Notes: generated from the letters alone by a model not told the origin. A DNA stretch of 64,000 nucleotides from Beijerinckia sp. 28-YEA-48 (GCF_900104955.1 NZ_FNSI01000001.1:902001-966000); one strand, 5' to 3'; positions 43,609 through 53,277 are shown, numbered from the stretch's first letter. Made by a program: numbers and translations.

Positions 43609-44750
43609 AGCAATGCGCGTTTTGCGACTTCGACGAGATAGCTCGACGCGCGCGGCAGGATGGCGTCGTTGAAATCGTAATGTGGGCTGTGCAATTCGCG
43701 GCCGCCATCGGTCGGGCCATTGCCGATCCAGACGAAGGCGCCCGGCACTTCATTCAAGAAACAGGCGAAGTCTTCGCCGGTCATGGCGGGCGGCAGATCG
43801 CGGCGCAGGGCGCCACCGACGGCGGCGGCCGTGGCGGCGAGGTCGGCTTCGGCCGCATGATTGATGGTCGGCGGAATGATACGGCGGAATTCCAACCGTC
43901 CGCTCACCTCAAACGTGGCGCCGATGCCCTGCGCGATGCGCTGCAGGGCGGCTTCGATGATGTCGCCATCTTCCTGGCGCAGCCAGCGCGCTGTGCCGCG
44001 CAAGGTGGCGCTGGCGGGAATTTGGTTCATCGCCGTGCCGGCTTCCATCATGGTGATGGAGACGACGCCACCGCCGGTGACGGGATCGAGATTGCGCGCC
44101 ACGATCGATTGCGCGGCGACGATGGCGTGGCCAGCGGCGACCACCGGATCGCGGGTGAGATGGGGCAGGGCGGCGTGGCCGCCATGGCCATCGAACTGCA
44201 TGTCGAAACGGGCGCCGGCCGCCATCACCGGGCCGTCGTGGACGGCGATCGTGCCGGCCGGGAGACCCGGCCAATTGTGCCAGCCGAAGATGCGCTCCAT
44301 CGGGAAGCGCTGGAACAGCCCGTCCTTGATCATCGCGTTGGCGCCGCCAGCGCCTTCTTCCGCCGGCTGGAACACCAGATGCACGGTGCCCGACCAATCG
44401 GGGTCGTCTTGCAATAAAGCGGCGGCGCCGAGCAGCGCCGTGGTGTGGCCATCATGGCCGCAGGCATGCATGACGCCAGCGTTGCGCGAGCGCCACGGCA
44501 GCTCTTCGGTCGCTTCCTCGATGGGCAAGGCATCCATATCGGCGCGCAAGCCGACGGAGCGATTACCGCCACGACGCAGCGTGGCGACCACGCCATGACC
44601 GCCGATGCGCTCCGTGATCTCGGCGACACCAATCTGTTTGAGTTTTTCGACGACGAAGCCAGCGGTCTCGCCTTCATGCAAGGAGAGGCCGGGATGAGCG
44701 TGCAGATGGCGACGCCAAGTGGTCAGTGTGTCGGCAAGGGAAGCGTCCAT
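43605..44750 (-). CDS. M20-family amidohydrolase (hippurate hydrolase-like)
   Basis: 381-residue metal-dependent amidase/carboxypeptidase. LRADMDALPIEE, MHACGHDGHTT, FQPAEEGAGGA and the C-terminal MTGEDFACFLN are the metal-site signatures of the M20D group (hippurate or indole-acetyl-amino-acid hydrolases). Typical length. ATG at 44750 is chosen over an in-frame TTG at 44792. No signal peptide. The substrate is probably an N-acyl amino acid. Confidence 0.9.
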   Translation of the reverse strand: MDASLADTLTTWRRHLHAHPGLSLHEGETAGFVVEKLKQIGVAEITERIGGHGVVATLRRGGNRSVGLRADMDALPIEEATEELPWRSRNAGVMHACGHDGHTTALLGAAALLQDDPDWSGTVHLVFQPAEEGAGGANAMIKDGLFQRFPMERIFGWHNWPGLPAGTIAVHDGPVMAAGARFDMQFDGHGGHAALPHLTRDPVVAAGHAIVAAQSIVARNLDPVTGGGVVSITMMEAGTAMNQIPASATLRGTARWLRQEDGDIIEAALQRIAQGIGATFEVSGRLEFRRIIPPTINHAAEADLAATAAAVGGALRRDLPPAMTGEDFACFLNEVPGAFVWIGNGPTDGGRELHSPHYDFNDAILPRASSYLVEVAKRALL

Positions 44751-44841
44751 GGCCGAATGGTGCGCGGCTTCCGCGTGCTTGGCAAGCCTCAAGCTTGAGC
44801 AGATTTATGCGGCAGAAACACTTAAGTCGTTGAGGAAGCGC

Positions 44842-45027
44842 TTAGTCTTTACAGACCTGCTGCGTCACCATGGCGGTGATGCCATAGCCTTCGTCGAGCG
44901 GCACTTCGATCTGGCGGCAGTCGCTGTTCTCGCGTGCTTTGAGCTGGGCCGACGGCGGCGTCAAAGCAACGAGCGCCAGGCTGCCGACGAGAGCGAAGCT
45001 GAGAGCGAAAGTGACGAAGCGTGTCAT
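44842..45027 (-). CDS. small exported protein of unknown function
   Basis: 61-residue protein with signal peptide MTRFVTFALSFALVGSLALV and a tiny mature part carrying two cysteines (NSDCRQIEV and QQVCKD), probably one disulfide in the periplasm. SD AAGG precedes the ATG at 45027. The frame is open 78 codons further upstream, but the signal peptide marks the real start. Confidence 0.6.
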   Translation of the reverse strand: MTRFVTFALSFALVGSLALVALTPPSAQLKARENSDCRQIEVPLDEGYGITAMVTQQVCKD

Positions 45028-45450
45028 GATCTTGCCTTGGCGGACGGCGGCTTGACTTGAATGGTGCGAAATTAGTCCGAGGGCGACCGGCGCGATGTAT
45101 CGAATCGCACGGGGCCGGGGGAGGCTGTGTAACCTCCTGCCGCCGCGGTATCTAGTGCATCCGTGCAACAGTTTGGCGTCGGTTCGAAGGTTGTTGTTTC
45201 CGCTGTGTTTTTCGTCAATTTTTAATCCACAGCCGTCAATATCCAGGGCCGCCTGGGCCACGCCCGGTCGGCAGGGCGAACAGAGCGGCGAGCGCGCGGC
45301 TATAGTCCTGGTCTCATTGCCTTTTTGAACTTGCGGCGGCTAATCTCGTAGGACGTCTGATCGAGCTGGAGTATTCCTTGTTTCTTGGATAGCTCTCTGT
45401 GATAGCAGGGGTTTCGAAGGCAGCACCGTTCATCGAGCGAGGCACAATTG
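45028..45450. other. gene-free stretch upstream of the PadR gene
   Basis: Divergent promoter region for the small exported protein and the PadR regulator. A short hairpin GGAGG-N8-CCTCC (45120-45137) is visible. No ATGT-N8-ACAT site and no gene was found. Confidence 0.4.
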
Positions 45451-46053
45451 GTGGCAACGAAGAAGCGTCAGGCGGCCGATTCCGATCGAGAAGGGCCGCC
45501 GAAGCTCAGCAATCTCTCTCACCAAATTCTCGGCGTGCTGCTGCGTGAGCCGCGCTCGGGATATGACATCGTCAAGGAGCTGCACGCCTTTCGGCCAGCC
45601 AAGACCAGTCAGGTCTATCCGACCCTGGCCGAATTGGAGGAGGGCGGCTTCGTCACCTCCGTCGATGTCGATCAGAAGGGCCGGCCCAATAAGCGCGTCT
45701 ATTCGGTGACGGATACGGGCCGGGCGGCGCTGACCGACTGGATCGGCTCCGAGCCCGAACCGCCGACCCAGCGCGACGACTTCCTCACCATGATCTATTC
45801 GTCCTGGACGAAGGAGCCGGCGGTGGTCCTGGCCATGTTCGAGCGGCGGCTGGCCTATTTCGAAGATCTGATCACAAGCTTCGAGGCCACGGTCGGGGAG
45901 CTGCGGAAGAACTTCCCGAGGGAGATGGAGGATCCATTGCACTGGCGCTTTTCGCGCTATGTGCTGGTTCTGCGCCGGCTCGAGATCTATCGCCTGGAAG
46001 TGACGTGGTGCCAACAGGTGATGGATAAGCTGCGTGAGAAGATGAAGGGCTGA
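45451..46053 (+). CDS. PadR-family transcriptional regulator
   Basis: About 200 residues. The N-terminal winged helix reads NLSHQILGVLLREPRSGYDI, VYPTLAELEEGGFV and the wing KRVYSVTDTGRAAL. The C-terminal helical dimerisation part is of the Vir_act_alpha_C type (PadR1). PadR repressors typically control phenolic-acid or drug-response genes. GTG at 45451 or TTG at 45448 are both possible. A consensus PadR operator lies about 7 kb downstream at 53278. Confidence 0.88.
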   Translation: MATKKRQAADSDREGPPKLSNLSHQILGVLLREPRSGYDIVKELHAFRPAKTSQVYPTLAELEEGGFVTSVDVDQKGRPNKRVYSVTDTGRAALTDWIGSEPEPPTQRDDFLTMIYSSWTKEPAVVLAMFERRLAYFEDLITSFEATVGELRKNFPREMEDPLHWRFSRYVLVLRRLEIYRLEVTWCQQVMDKLREKMKG

Positions 46054-46077
46054 GGCCCTCTCTTCGCTGACCGTCGC

Positions 46078-46776
46078 TCAGGCGTTGAGCCAGAGTTTGA
46101 GTTCCGCCACCGTGGCCGCCGGCTTTTCCATGGGCAGCAGATGGCCTGCGCCAGGCACGACGACGACACGCGCCTTTGGCGCTGCGGCTGCCGTGCGCTG
46201 CATTTCGGCCAGCGGTACGACATTGTCGGTTTCGCCCGCCATCATCAGCATCTCGTGTTGCAGCCCGGCGAGGACATGATAGCGCGCCGGCCGTTCCAGG
46301 GCGGCGCGGCTGTGGGCGACATAGCGCTCTGCGCCATAGTCTTTCACCATCGCATCGCGGCGCGCCATCAGCCGTGCGTCGGTGAGGCTGTCTGGATGAA
46401 AGGCTGCATTGGCATTGGCTTTCACCATGGCCTCGTACTCGCCGTTCTGCGCCCGTGCGATGGCGGCCTCGCGGGCGCCACGGCGCTCCGGCTTGTCGGC
46501 GCCGGGGCCCGCACCGATGAAGGCGAGGCGCTCGATCCGTTCCGGCGCCTGTTCGAGCATGGCGGCGGCGACATAGCCGCCGAAGGAAAAGGCGCACAGG
46601 TTGAAATGTTCGGGGCAGCGCGCCAGGACATCGGCGGCGATCGCCTCCAGCGTGTCGAGCGGCGGATATTCAAGCACGGTAACATCGACCGTGTCGGCCA
46701 GCAGCCGGATCATGTCTTCAAACACGGCGCGGGTGTTGTTGAGGCCAGGAAGCATGACGAGAGAGGGTTTGGACAT
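46078..46776 (-). CDS. alpha/beta hydrolase
   Basis: 232-residue small hydrolase starting MSKPSLVMLPGLNN, with nucleophile elbow FSFGGY, acid region MAGETDNVVP and catalytic His in GAGHLLPME. Cytoplasmic. Last gene of a minus-strand run reaching back to 53151; 13 bp separate it from the next upstream hydrolase. Substrate unknown; the context suggests a catabolic ester or ring-cleavage product. Confidence 0.85.
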   Translation of the reverse strand: MSKPSLVMLPGLNNTRAVFEDMIRLLADTVDVTVLEYPPLDTLEAIAADVLARCPEHFNLCAFSFGGYVAAAMLEQAPERIERLAFIGAGPGADKPERRGAREAAIARAQNGEYEAMVKANANAAFHPDSLTDARLMARRDAMVKDYGAERYVAHSRAALERPARYHVLAGLQHEMLMMAGETDNVVPLAEMQRTAAAAPKARVVVVPGAGHLLPMEKPAATVAELKLWLNA

Positions 46777-46789
46777 GAGAGAGGGTCCT

Positions 46790-47656
46790 TCAGTTTGCCG
46801 TCGCGCGGTTTGCGTGTGCGACTTGTGCTGGATGATTGAGAAAATCGAGGAAGATTTGGGCGACGCGGTCGCGTTTCTGGCCCCACTCGAGCGCGGCTTT
46901 TTCGAGCTGCGTCTGCGCGGAGATCACGTCGTCATGCAAAGTGGCGGACGCAAGCAGATGGCTCAGGGTTTGCGCGGCGGTGCGTGTATGGATCGGGTCA
47001 TTGCCCGCGATCACACAGGTGGGAGCCGTGATGGCTTGCAATTGCGCCGCGGAGGCGCCGATCACCGGCATGGCGGCTTCGCGCAGGAAAGCATCGCGCC
47101 AACTCTTCATGACGGCGACAAAGGCGTTGACCTGCATTGCCATCAGCCGGTCACGATTGCCGGGGCGGGCGTGGATACAATCAGCAAAATGCGGCGTGGC
47201 GCAGACCGCGGCCATGCCGCCTTGCTCGGCGATGCGAATGAAATCGCCGTAATAGGCCTCGGCCAGCTCCGGCGCGGAAGCGCCACCGGTGATGCGCCAT
47301 AGGAGCAAGCCCCTGACGCTTGCGGGATGACGGATGGCCAGGAGGAGGGCCAGCCGCGCCCCGGAAGAGCCACCGCCCGCATAAAGCGGCAGCAGGCCAA
47401 GTGTCTCGGCCAAGGCGTTGAGGTCATCGGCCCAGACCTCATATTCCGAGCTTGTCGCATCGAAAGACACGGCGCTGGCGCCGCAATTGCGCCGATCATG
47501 CAGCAGCACGCGATGACCGGCTTTGGCCAGGCGCTCGGCCAGGGGCTGCACATCGCCAAGTGGGCGGCGGCCGCCAGGGCTGAGCGCGATAGCGGGGCCG
47601 CGATCGCCCAGAATGCGATAGTTCAGACAGACGCCACGGATGATCGCTTCAGCCAC
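46790..47656 (-). CDS. alpha/beta hydrolase
   Basis: 288-residue hydrolase-fold protein. The oxyanion region is LSPGGRRPLGDV, followed by LLHDRRNCGASAV and an elbow GGGSSGARLALLLA with Ser. A C-terminal VIAGNDPIHT holds the acid. The expected His region near the C-terminus is weak (ASATLHDDVIS), so catalysis is less certain than for its neighbours. GTG start with AAGGAGA upstream. Confidence 0.75.
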   Translation of the reverse strand: MAEAIIRGVCLNYRILGDRGPAIALSPGGRRPLGDVQPLAERLAKAGHRVLLHDRRNCGASAVSFDATSSEYEVWADDLNALAETLGLLPLYAGGGSSGARLALLLAIRHPASVRGLLLWRITGGASAPELAEAYYGDFIRIAEQGGMAAVCATPHFADCIHARPGNRDRLMAMQVNAFVAVMKSWRDAFLREAAMPVIGASAAQLQAITAPTCVIAGNDPIHTRTAAQTLSHLLASATLHDDVISAQTQLEKAALEWGQKRDRVAQIFLDFLNHPAQVAHANRATAN

Positions 47657-47683
47657 GGTTTCTCCTTCGACCGTTCGCGGCTC

Positions 47684-48661
47684 TCACTCGGCCAGCTGGA
47701 TGTCGCCATCCTTGATGAGCTTGCCGAAGCGGTTGAGATTGGCCTCGACCGTGGTGCGGAATTCTTCGCCGCTTGAGCCGCGCACGGTGTAGCCGATGTT
47801 GCTGTAGATCTTACGGACATCGGGATCGTTGATGGCTTCGCGCATGGCTGCTTCGAGTTTTTTCGCAGCGGGCGCCGGGACGTCGGCTGGCACGACATAG
47901 CCCACCCATCCCTCGGTGACGAGGTCGACGCCTTGTTCGCGCAAGGTGGGAATATGGGGGAGGGAGGCGATGCGGTCCGTGCCGGTGACGGCCAGGGGAA
48001 CGGCTTTGCCTGAATCGATATAGGCGCGACCGGCGGCTGCGCTGGTCAGCAGAAACTGGATCTGGCCGCCGGCGAGATCGTTGAGCGCATTGCTGTCGCC
48101 TTTATAGACCACATGCACGGCATTGAGACCGAGCTCCTTGGCCAGGATGACGCTGTAGAAATGATAGGATGTGCCGGCGCCTAACGTGCCGTAGTTGAAC
48201 TTGCCCGGATTGGTGCGGGCATTGGCGGTGAAATCCTTCAGCGTCTTGCCGGCGTCCGCATTGGCCATCAGAACCATGAACGTATCCACCGCGATCGTCA
48301 GCGGCGTGAATTCTTTCAATGGATCGATGCCATAGCTCTTGTCGGTGAGCGGCAGTGAAACCATGGTCGCCGGCACGACGGTGCCGATGGTATGGCCGTC
48401 GTGCGGTGCTTTCAACATGGCCTGCAGACCGACCTTGCCGCCGGCGCCGGGCTGATTGACCACGATCACTGTTTTGCCGAGGAGCTTGCTGAGCTTGGCG
48501 GCCATCGGCCGGGTGACCACATCGGTCAAGCCGCCGGGCGGATAGGGAACGATGATGGTCAATGTCTTCGTTGGCCAGGCCTCGTCGGCGATGGCGAACA
48601 CGGGCGCCATCACCGCGAGGGCGGCGACGCTCAAGAACATAATCGTGCGACGTGACAGCAT
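47684..48661 (-). CDS. Bug/TctC-family periplasmic binding protein
   Basis: 325-residue solute-binding protein: signal peptide (LSVAALAVMAPVFAIADE), then WPTKTLTIIVPYPPGGLTDVV, NQPGAGGKVGL and GTLGAGTSYHF, standard for tripartite tricarboxylate transporter receptors that bind carboxylates. SD GGGGAGG precedes the ATG. No TctA/TctB genes are nearby, so it is an orphan that may serve a distant membrane unit or act as a sensor. The gene order suggests its ligand belongs to the pathway of the cluster. Confidence 0.9.
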   Translation of the reverse strand: MLSRRTIMFLSVAALAVMAPVFAIADEAWPTKTLTIIVPYPPGGLTDVVTRPMAAKLSKLLGKTVIVVNQPGAGGKVGLQAMLKAPHDGHTIGTVVPATMVSLPLTDKSYGIDPLKEFTPLTIAVDTFMVLMANADAGKTLKDFTANARTNPGKFNYGTLGAGTSYHFYSVILAKELGLNAVHVVYKGDSNALNDLAGGQIQFLLTSAAAGRAYIDSGKAVPLAVTGTDRIASLPHIPTLREQGVDLVTEGWVGYVVPADVPAPAAKKLEAAMREAINDPDVRKIYSNIGYTVRGSSGEEFRTTVEANLNRFGKLIKDGDIQLAE

Positions 48662-48728
48662 GATAAGACCTCCCCAAGTTTCTTATCTTCATGGGCTGCC
48701 TGATAGAGCAGCCCGCGTTCCCAATTTG

Positions 48729-49457
48729 TTAGGCTCTTGCGCTCGTTTTCGTCGCGGGCGCTTCCGCCGGCCGGCTGTTGTTGGCAATCCAGGCCACGAT
48801 TTCGTCGGTTGAGGCGACATCGCCGAATAGGGCGTAGAACGTGCCGAGCGTGGCGTTGTGGGCGTCATCGTCATAGGTGGCGTTGGCATCGCTCACCATG
48901 ATGGTCTTGAAGTTGAGCATGGCGGCGTCGCGCGCCGAGGATTCGCAACAGACATTGGTGACGGTGCCAACGATGATCACCGTGTCATATCCGCCCGCGC
49001 GCAAGCGAGCGGGGAGGTCGGAGCCCCCCTCAATGAAGGCGCTGAAACGGTACTTTTGGACGCAGTCATCCTGCTCGCGGACGTCTAGGCCGGCATAAAG
49101 CGCGTGGCCGGGGGAGCCGGGTTTCTGCGTCTCCAGCGACAGGCTGGTGGCTTCGGGAAGATTCATCTCAAACCAGTTCGACCAGGATTGCACGGTCTCT
49201 GGCGTGAAGGTGTTTTGAATCCAGAAGACCTTGCCGCCTCCGCCGCGCACCGCCGTAGCGAGGCGATTGACGTTGTCGACGATGGACACCGCGCTCGCAA
49301 TCAAAGACACCGCATGTTCCTTGACCATGAAGGCATTCTGCAGATCGATCACGACGAGCGCGGTTTTACGCGGATCGAGATCGGCATGGGGATGTTCGGC
49401 CTTGCGCCGGCGCATGGCGCTTTTTTTCGCCCATGCCGGCAGATTGGTCTTGTTCAT
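48729..49457 (-). CDS. isochorismatase-like cysteine hydrolase
   Basis: 242-residue enzyme: TALVVIDLQNAFM (catalytic Asp), a Lys in CVQKYRFSAF and the nucleophile region IIVGTVTNVCCESSARDA, where the double Cys marks the active-site cysteine. This family includes N-carbamoylsarcosine amidase, biuret hydrolase and maleamate amidase. ATG at 49457 with GGAG upstream; the longer open frame to 49646 overlaps the MFS gene and is rejected. Amide hydrolysis in the catabolic cluster is the likely role. Confidence 0.87.
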   Translation of the reverse strand: MNKTNLPAWAKKSAMRRRKAEHPHADLDPRKTALVVIDLQNAFMVKEHAVSLIASAVSIVDNVNRLATAVRGGGGKVFWIQNTFTPETVQSWSNWFEMNLPEATSLSLETQKPGSPGHALYAGLDVREQDDCVQKYRFSAFIEGGSDLPARLRAGGYDTVIIVGTVTNVCCESSARDAAMLNFKTIMVSDANATYDDDAHNATLGTFYALFGDVASTDEIVAWIANNSRPAEAPATKTSARA

Positions 49458-49476
49458 CGATCCATCTCCCGTCCGT

Positions 49477-50787
49477 TCATGCCGCCAGAGGATAGCGCCA
49501 GCGCCAGATGATCGGCGTCGCGACGATGGCCACCAGGGCGAAGAAAGCCACGTAATGCGCCGGTGCGATTGGCACGATTGGCGCCAGCGCCCCCAGGATA
49601 ACCGGCGAGAGCCCGCCGATGATTGCCGCCGCGAGATTGTAGCCAACGGCGATGCCGGTGTAGCGCACCTGCGCCGGAAAGCTGCGGATCATCACCACAT
49701 AGAGCATGGTCTGGAAGCCGATCAGCAGGCCGAAGAAGAAGAAATAGGTCGCCGTCGTGAGCAGAGAATTCGAGACGTTCAGATAGAAGGCGTAGACGGC
49801 GACAATCGCACACATCGCGACGCTCATGATCGTGCGCACGGCGCCAAACCGATCGACCAGAAGACCGCAGACAAAGGTGCCGATGGCCAAACCGCCGGAA
49901 GCCCAGGGCGCCGCGTCATGGATGACATGGCGGTCGATGTGCATGAACGTCTGTAGATAAGTGACGGGATAAAGCAGGCCGCCCGCGACGATGGCGGCCG
50001 GCACGGTGGAGACGACAAAACAGCCGAGGGTTTCGCGCGGGTAAAAGCGCAGCAGGTCCATCAGCGGCATGGTGCTGGCTTTTTCCTTGTTCCGGCGCAT
50101 TTCCTCGAAGACCGGCGTCTCGCGCACGTAGCGGCGCAGATAGGCGGAGATCAGGCCGAAGATGCCGCCCAGGATGAAGGGCAGTCGCCAGCCGTAGCTG
50201 ATCTGGTCCTGCGCCGGCAAAGAAATGATGATGGCGACGATGCCGGCGGCGAGGAGGCCGCCAATCGCCAGGCCTGAGCCCATTAGTCCGCAGGCAACGC
50301 CGAGCCGGCGCTCGTGCAGATGTTCCGACATGAAGACCAGCGCGCCGGGGATTTCGCCGCCGATGGCGAGGCCTTGAAACAGGCGGCAGACGAGCAGGAG
50401 GAGCGGCGCCAGCGCGCCGACCTGGGCATAGGTCGGCAGCAGTCCAATGAGGAAGGTGGGCACGGCCATGAGAATGAGGCTGACGGCGAACAGGCGCTTG
50501 CGGCCGAAGAGATCGCCGAGAACGGCCAGGATGATGCCGCCGACCGGCCGGATGAAATAGCCGAGCGAGAAGATCGCCAACACCTGCAATTGCGCGATCC
50601 ACGGCGGCATGTCGGCGGGGAAGAACAGCTTGCTGAGGATCGGCGTCAGATAGATGAAAACGACGAACTCGTAATATTCGAGCATGCCGCCCAAGGTCGC
50701 CAGGCCCATGACCCGGATTTGTTCGTGGGTCAGTGTGCGCTGGACTTGCGTATCTTCCGCGCTGATATCCAAGCGTGCCGTGCTCAT
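49477..50787 (-). CDS. MFS transporter, metabolite:H+ symporter type
   Basis: 436-residue, 12-helix transporter. GGMLEYYEFVVFIYLTPIL near the first helix and SLGYFIRPVGGIILAVLGD, GRKRLF, FQGLAIGGEIPGAL are characteristic of the MHS/sugar-porter-like group that imports organic acids such as aromatic acids, ketoglutarate or citrate. ATG at 50787 follows GGAGGA. It lies between the carotenoid-oxygenase-type gene and the isochorismatase gene and probably imports the cluster's substrate. Confidence 0.88.
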   Translation of the reverse strand: MSTARLDISAEDTQVQRTLTHEQIRVMGLATLGGMLEYYEFVVFIYLTPILSKLFFPADMPPWIAQLQVLAIFSLGYFIRPVGGIILAVLGDLFGRKRLFAVSLILMAVPTFLIGLLPTYAQVGALAPLLLLVCRLFQGLAIGGEIPGALVFMSEHLHERRLGVACGLMGSGLAIGGLLAAGIVAIIISLPAQDQISYGWRLPFILGGIFGLISAYLRRYVRETPVFEEMRRNKEKASTMPLMDLLRFYPRETLGCFVVSTVPAAIVAGGLLYPVTYLQTFMHIDRHVIHDAAPWASGGLAIGTFVCGLLVDRFGAVRTIMSVAMCAIVAVYAFYLNVSNSLLTTATYFFFFGLLIGFQTMLYVVMIRSFPAQVRYTGIAVGYNLAAAIIGGLSPVILGALAPIVPIAPAHYVAFFALVAIVATPIIWRWRYPLAA

Positions 50788-50828
50788 GCCTGTTCCTCCG
50801 GCTTGTTCCTTCCTGGGCGCCAATCGCG

Positions 50829-52331
50829 TCAGATGATGGTTGAGCGTCCCTCGTCTTTGATGCGATCGCCCTCGACCCAGCAGGCATGGGTGCCGGCGGA
50901 GATGCGGTGCGGCAGGATGATGCGGGCAATCGGCTCGGCCGCGATATTGGCGGCATCAAGGATGAGGCATTCCGACTGGTTGGCCTTCATGTCGGTGATG
51001 TAGGTCAGCAGATAGCCGTCGTCCTCGCTCTTGGCGTTGAGGCGGCGGGCGATCTGCGGCTCGCTGCCATAGCGGCCCTCGCCGAATTCCATGCGCTCGG
51101 TCGTGTCTCTGGCCAGGTCATAGCGCTTGAGGCCGCGGAACAGCCATTCGCCGGGTTGATAGAGCACATTGTAGCTGAAGCGATAGGGACGGCCGACATA
51201 GTCGTTGCTGCACACCGGGAATTCGGTGATCTCGTCGTCGATCTGCTGTTCGGTGGTCTGGCCGGTGCGCATGTTGAAGCGCCAGCGATACATCAAGGTC
51301 GGATTGTTGTGCTTGTCGAGATGGGCGCGGATGCGCTCATACTGCTCCTGCTTGGTGCCGCCTTCGCCGACGCGCGGCTTGTGCGGATCGTTCTGGATGC
51401 AGCCGTCCATCACGACTTCATCGCCATCCTCGTAGCAATTGGCCAGATGCAGAATGAAACAGGGCTTGGCCTCGAACCAGCGCACCTGCGCATTGTCGCC
51501 ATGGCGCGGAATGACGCCGAAGCGGGCCGGTACGTCGCGGTGGAAAGCGAGCTTGCGCTGGCCTTTCTTGAGCAATTCATGATCGAAGAAGAACGGCAGA
51601 TCGTGCAGGACCGTGTAATTCTTGGTGATCCCGAGATCGTGCGGCCAGCGCGGGCCGGGCAGTTCGATCGGGACATAGTGAACGAGCTGATTGTGCCGAT
51701 CGATGACGCCATAGTTCATGAATGGCGCCACTTCCGGGTAGTTGAAGAACATCATCTCCCCGGTTTCCCAATCGACCTTGTAGTGGGAGGCAAGGCCGTG
51801 GACGACCTTGCGCGCCCAGGAGCGATCGGCGCCGAGGGTTTCCAGCGTCACCGGATCGAGACGCCAAGGCTCGCTGCCTTGCGACATGGAAGCGATCAGC
51901 TTGCCGGCGTGGCAGATCACGTCGGTGCCGGCATTGTCCTTCATCGCGCCCATGGAACCCCAGCCGCGCCGCTCGTAGAGCTGCGGCGCGAGGATGCCGG
52001 GCCAGAGCGATTTGCCGGCGCCTTGTTCGGCGAGAAAGCCGGTGGTGCGGACGAAGCGGTTGCGATAGGTCGCCTTGCCGTCCTCGAAAGACATGGCATG
52101 CAGCATGCCATCCCCATCATAGGGGTGATACATGCCGATCGATTCATGCACCTGATTGTGGGTGTTGCGCACATAGATGCCGTGGAGATCGCGCGGAATT
52201 TCGCCGATCACCTTTAGGTCCGGCGTGCTCGCCGTATATTCCTTGTCGTTGGGCGTGAACGGGCCGTTGAGGAACGGGTGATCATTGTCGGCTGCGAGGG
52301 TGAGCTTGATCTGATTGGCGATCTCAAGCAT
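50829..52331 (-). CDS. carotenoid oxygenase family dioxygenase
   Basis: 500-residue non-heme iron dioxygenase of the RPE65/lignostilbene-dioxygenase superfamily. IPRDLHGIYVRNTHNQVHES near the N-terminus, HPYDGDGMLHAM, AHYKVDWETGEM-like His regions, VLHDLPFFFDHEL and the terminal ISAGTHACWV supply the four conserved histidines. Members cleave a C=C bond in carotenoids, apocarotenoids or lignin-derived stilbenes. The start overlaps the upstream hydrolase stop by eight bases (AAGGAGA as SD). Neighbouring hydrolases, SDR and acid transporter favour stilbene/phenylpropanoid catabolism, but that is inference. Confidence 0.88.
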   Translation of the reverse strand: MLEIANQIKLTLAADNDHPFLNGPFTPNDKEYTASTPDLKVIGEIPRDLHGIYVRNTHNQVHESIGMYHPYDGDGMLHAMSFEDGKATYRNRFVRTTGFLAEQGAGKSLWPGILAPQLYERRGWGSMGAMKDNAGTDVICHAGKLIASMSQGSEPWRLDPVTLETLGADRSWARKVVHGLASHYKVDWETGEMMFFNYPEVAPFMNYGVIDRHNQLVHYVPIELPGPRWPHDLGITKNYTVLHDLPFFFDHELLKKGQRKLAFHRDVPARFGVIPRHGDNAQVRWFEAKPCFILHLANCYEDGDEVVMDGCIQNDPHKPRVGEGGTKQEQYERIRAHLDKHNNPTLMYRWRFNMRTGQTTEQQIDDEITEFPVCSNDYVGRPYRFSYNVLYQPGEWLFRGLKRYDLARDTTERMEFGEGRYGSEPQIARRLNAKSEDDGYLLTYITDMKANQSECLILDAANIAAEPIARIILPHRISAGTHACWVEGDRIKDEGRSTII

Positions 52332-53151
52332 GGGCGCTCTCCTTGGCTTTGGCGACGCGGCGTTGGATGAAGTCGAACACGGCGCTGTTGAATTCGCCCT
52401 GGTTCTCGGCCCAGCCGTAATGGCCGGCACCGCTGACAACGGCGAATTCGGAATCGGGAACGAGCGCCGCCGCGCCACGCATGCCTTCGGGCCGGCCGAC
52501 GCCATCGCATTCGCCGGCGATCAAAAGGGTCGGGAGACGCAATTGCTTGAGCGTGTCGCGCCCGTCATAGGCCATGATGGCGAGGATGGAGCTGCGAAAC
52601 GTATCGGCTTCGGTTGATCCGGCGACCTGGGTGACGAGATCGACCATCGGGCCACTGGCTTTCGGACCGAACATGGATTTGATCACCGGCATCGCCGATT
52701 CAGCCAGCGTCTTGCCCTGGTCGAGCGGCGCGAGGCGTTCGGCGACGTAGTTCTTCTGATCTTCGGCGCTGCGCGTGGCGAAGGAGCCGACCGTCGCCGA
52801 AACGATCAGGCCGTGGACGAGATCGGGAAAGAGCAGGGCGGCGCGTGGCGCGATGATGCCGCCGAGACTGTGGCCGAGCACGACGTTGGTGTGGCCGCCT
52901 GTTGCCTTCAGCAGTTGGCCGAAACTGCGGGCCAGATAGTCGATGTTGTAGCCGCCAGCCGGTAGGTCGGGCAGAGGGCTCAGGCCATAGCCGGGCGCAT
53001 CCCAGGCGATGACGCGATAGCCGGCGCGCACCAGTTCGGCGATCTCGTAGCGCCAATAGTCCTTCGAGCCATAAGCGCCGTGCAGCAGGTAGACGGTGAT
53101 GTCGCCATCGCCTGTGACGGAATAATCCGGAAGCCGTTCACCTCGAGCCAC
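52324..53151 (-). CDS. alpha/beta hydrolase
   Basis: 275-residue hydrolase starting at GTG 53151, which has a near-perfect SD (AGGGAGGA) five bases upstream. The frame stays open to an ATG at 53277, but that part lacks an SD and overlaps promoter-like sequence. Core motifs: YLLHGAYGSKDYW, AWDAPGYGLSP, elbow GHSLGGIIAPRAALL, LLIAGECDGVG and GAGHYGWAE. It resembles meta-cleavage-product or ester hydrolases. First gene of the minus-strand catabolic run. Confidence 0.87.
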   Translation of the reverse strand: MARGERLPDYSVTGDGDITVYLLHGAYGSKDYWRYEIAELVRAGYRVIAWDAPGYGLSPLPDLPAGGYNIDYLARSFGQLLKATGGHTNVVLGHSLGGIIAPRAALLFPDLVHGLIVSATVGSFATRSAEDQKNYVAERLAPLDQGKTLAESAMPVIKSMFGPKASGPMVDLVTQVAGSTEADTFRSSILAIMAYDGRDTLKQLRLPTLLIAGECDGVGRPEGMRGAAALVPDSEFAVVSGAGHYGWAENQGEFNSAVFDFIQRRVAKAKESAHA

Positions 53152-53277
53152 GAAATCCTCCCTTAGGCGCTTGATTGCCGCGCGCGTCTGTCGCTTTGGG
53201 AAGCTAAGCTTGGCCCAGACTTGGCGTCGTGTTGCTTCCCGGCGTAGGCGATGCTGGTCTAAGACAAACTCTTTCAT

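Noticed and set aside
49458..49646. N-terminal extension of the isochorismatase-like gene
   Set aside because: The extra frame overlaps the MFS coding sequence, has no conserved residues, and a good SD stands before ATG 49457.
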